Shown: piece after piece, positions 62,213-64,000 of the stretch
Numbering within the stretch: position 1 is the first letter of the stretch
Layout of the letters: every line of letters begins with the position of its first letter
Source: Dendrolimus kikuchii
Lineage: Eukaryota > Arthropoda > Insecta > Lepidoptera > Lasiocampidae
Direction: 5' to 3'
DNA length: 64,000 nucleotides
NCBI GenBank assembly: GCA_019925095.2
Contig: CM034391.1
Span: 25,471,051-25,535,050, forward strand
Program-made: the position numbers and the translations under genes
Notes under the pieces: generated by a model
Database searches by the model: none
Told to the model about the DNA's origin: nothing
What the model saw: the letters and a program-made list of their open reading frames with translations, nothing else

Positions 62213-62785
62213 AATAGTTTGAATGGAGCGTTAGGTAAACTTCTAGGCGCTAAGAACCTCAGCCAGAAGGCCCAGCTCGCCGTACACAACGCGGTACTGG
62301 TACCTACGCTCACGTATGGAAGCGAGAGTTGGGTATGGAAGAGACAGCATGAAAGTAGAGTAAACGCGATCGAGATGCGAGCACTGCGCAGAATCTACGG
62401 AGTGACGCTCGCGGACCGCGTTCGTAATACCGAAGTAAGAAAGAGAGTTGGTCTGTAAAGAGAGTGTCGGGGTGAAGGTAAGGAAAGGAATGTTCCGGTG
62501 TTTCGGGCATGTGGAAAGAATGCATGATGAAAGAATGACTAAACAAATATACAATGCAAAAGTGGATGGATGCAGAAGTCGTTGAAGGCCACGACACACC
62601 TTCCATGATCAAATTGATCGTGTACTAGTAGAAGGTGATATCAAAAGCCTTAAGAACGAGCGTGCATGACAAGAGTTATGAATGTCAAAGAAGCAAGTGA
62701 GGTAAGAATAAGCCTAAATGGTGTTCTGTTGTTCGTGCCTATCTCGCAAGGGAACTGGAGTGAAGTTATGTATGTATGTATAAAT
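62213..62785 (+). mobile_element. RTE-1 LINE copy, decayed
   Basis: [20 protein letters not shown] to EVRKRVGL, then an inserted T makes a stop (62456). It resumes with [10 protein letters not shown] and [13 protein letters not shown], contains a deletion at KNxERAC and another at SEV, and ends in GAAGTTATGTATGTATGTA. No clean target duplication. Confidence 0.85.
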
Positions 62786-63140
62786 ACACTAATAAATAAA
62801 CGTACATGTAATTAGGTATTAAATATTTATTATAAAGTGAGATAATATTCACGTCGCAGTTTTTTTAAAAATGGCGAGTGACTTTGCCTGTCTAGTACCT
62901 ACTTATAGATCGCGACATACTTACCACGATCAAACCACAGATGTTTTGAAGCAAGGTCAGATAAAAAGCTTGTATAATAAACGTGTATGTATAAGGAGAT
63001 TAATGAAGGTAGATGAGTTAAAAGATCTGCCTCCCATGTGAGAGTTAGGCGTGATAAAATGTATATGTAGTCATGTTGCCATAACGACGTACCTATAGAA
63101 TAGTATAGAATTAAAGAAACCATACACAAAAATAGCTTAG
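62786..63140. other. Unassigned intron 7 stretch
   Basis: No neuroligin exon and no other supportable feature. Confidence 0.4.
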
Positions 63141-63141
63141 A

Positions 63142-63198
63142 ATTTGGTACAAATGGCGATCTTATCGCTGACAGCGATCTTTTTCAGACAACCTTGAC
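63142..63198 (-). repeat. LINE 3'-end-like fragment
   Basis: AATGGCGATCTTATCGCTGA then CAGCGATCTTTTTCAGACAA; third copy of the GCGAT-hairpin end. Confidence 0.5.
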
Positions 63199-63269
63199 AT
63201 GGAGAGAGAAATATGGCATAAAAGCTAGGGCAGGGTTTTAGTGCAATGTTTTGTAAAAATGTTACATAT

Positions 63270-63273
<4 letters not shown>

Positions 63274-63341
<68 letters not shown>

Positions 63342-63342
63342 A

Positions 63343-63397
<55 letters not shown>
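63274..63397. repeat. (CA)n-(TA)n compound microsatellite
   Basis: About 100 bp of CA with a few G and T changes, then ~25 bp of TA. Confidence 0.97.
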
Positions 63398-63427
63398 GCG
63401 TGTGTATTTTATTTTAATTTTATTATT

Positions 63428-63522
63428 TGTTGCACCTTTTGTGTTGCAAATGTCCATAGTTGATGGTAACCACTTTTCATCAGGTCGGCCGTCTGCATGT
63501 CTGCTGAACTCGTGCAATGAAA
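63428..63522 (+). mobile_element. Family A 3' end
   Basis: TTGCACCTTTTGTGTTGCAA to CTCGTGCAATG. The microsatellite lies at its truncated 5' side. Confidence 0.65.
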
Positions 63523-64000
63523 ACAAAATTACTTTATAATATTATTATCATGATAAAAATAATTGTGTTCAAATTATACGCTATTTGATTTGTTATAGAA
63601 ATGACGTCATAACTTGCAACGCTCATATAAAATCTAGTAAGAGTAAGATGATAAAAAGTATGACAGTTGATTTGACTGTCGATTACCCCAGTGTATACTA
63701 AAAAGGATTATGTCATTTGTAGCGCTCATGTTTGTGGTGTCTCGCTCACCCGTATCATGTTTCAATCACCTGTCTCAGTCACGTACCTTAAAGTCTATCT
63801 TTAAAGAATACTTATAGTATTATAGGTCAATTAATATTCTTCTTGTAAATCAGCAGAATAAAAAGGACCTAATATTTCTTATATGCCATACCCTTATGGC
63901 AGTCTGTCGAATACCGACCATAACGTTCTCATTTACGTAATGGACGCAGATAACATTGTACCCTTGTACTTATGTAAATTACCGATCAGACGCTTAGCAG
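63523..64000. other. Unassigned intron 7 stretch
   Basis: No further neuroligin exon is seen before the window ends. Confidence 0.4.

Overview
The window looks like an AT-rich, repeat-laden piece of an insect genome, almost certainly a moth or butterfly. Three things point there: a split gene with GT-AG introns whose protein reads as an arthropod neuroligin; many interspersed repeats of the kinds common in Lepidoptera (RTE-type LINE 3' ends with ATGT tails, tRNA-derived SINEs, short Helitron-like elements that start A|TC and end CTAG|T); and no sign of bacterial or viral organisation. The species cannot be told from the sequence alone.

The only host gene I can support is a neuroligin (cholinesterase-like postsynaptic adhesion protein) on the + strand. 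Seven consecutive coding exons lie at 35200-35726, 36353-36570, 42515-42664, 50909-51109, 54277-54772, 57309-57399 and 61479-61673. Every junction has GT and AG, and the phases join into one 626-residue open frame that runs off the right end of the window without its last exons (C-terminal esterase part, transmembrane helix, cytoplasmic tail). The serine nucleophile of active esterases is replaced by glycine (GHGSGA, exon 4), as expected of an adhesion protein. A probable 3' splice site at 35110-35111 and three upstream ATGs precede the start codon, so at least one untranslated exon lies further upstream.

The first 35 kb and all the introns are filled with repeats, often nested. Recurrent families are: family A (about 310 bp, A-tailed, roughly 30 pieces on both strands); RTE-1 (5'-truncated LINE copies ending in an open RT C-terminal frame and an ATGT tail, most with 9-15 bp target duplications); RTE-2, R1-like, CR1/Jockey-like and an unassigned retroelement C-terminus (RPDG type), all decayed; tRNA-derived SINE-D and SINE-F; solo LTRs (family G with 4-bp duplications, family H); Helitron-like elements; inverted-repeat DNA elements (hAT-like, Harbinger-like with TTA duplication, a TTAA element, a 155-bp-TIR element); and two long-palindrome families (PAL-1, PAL-2). 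Microsatellites and three longer tandem arrays complete the picture.

No new multi-gene system is visible. The most interesting observations are structural: PAL-2 arms that carry the same substitution on both sides, a palindromic element (PAL-1) with a 13-bp target duplication, reciprocal nesting of PAL-1 and RTE-1, transposon remnants within 25-66 bp of three neuroligin splice acceptors, and a 14-bp perfect hairpin just upstream of exon 3. Stretches not listed as genes or repeats were read and held nothing I could support.
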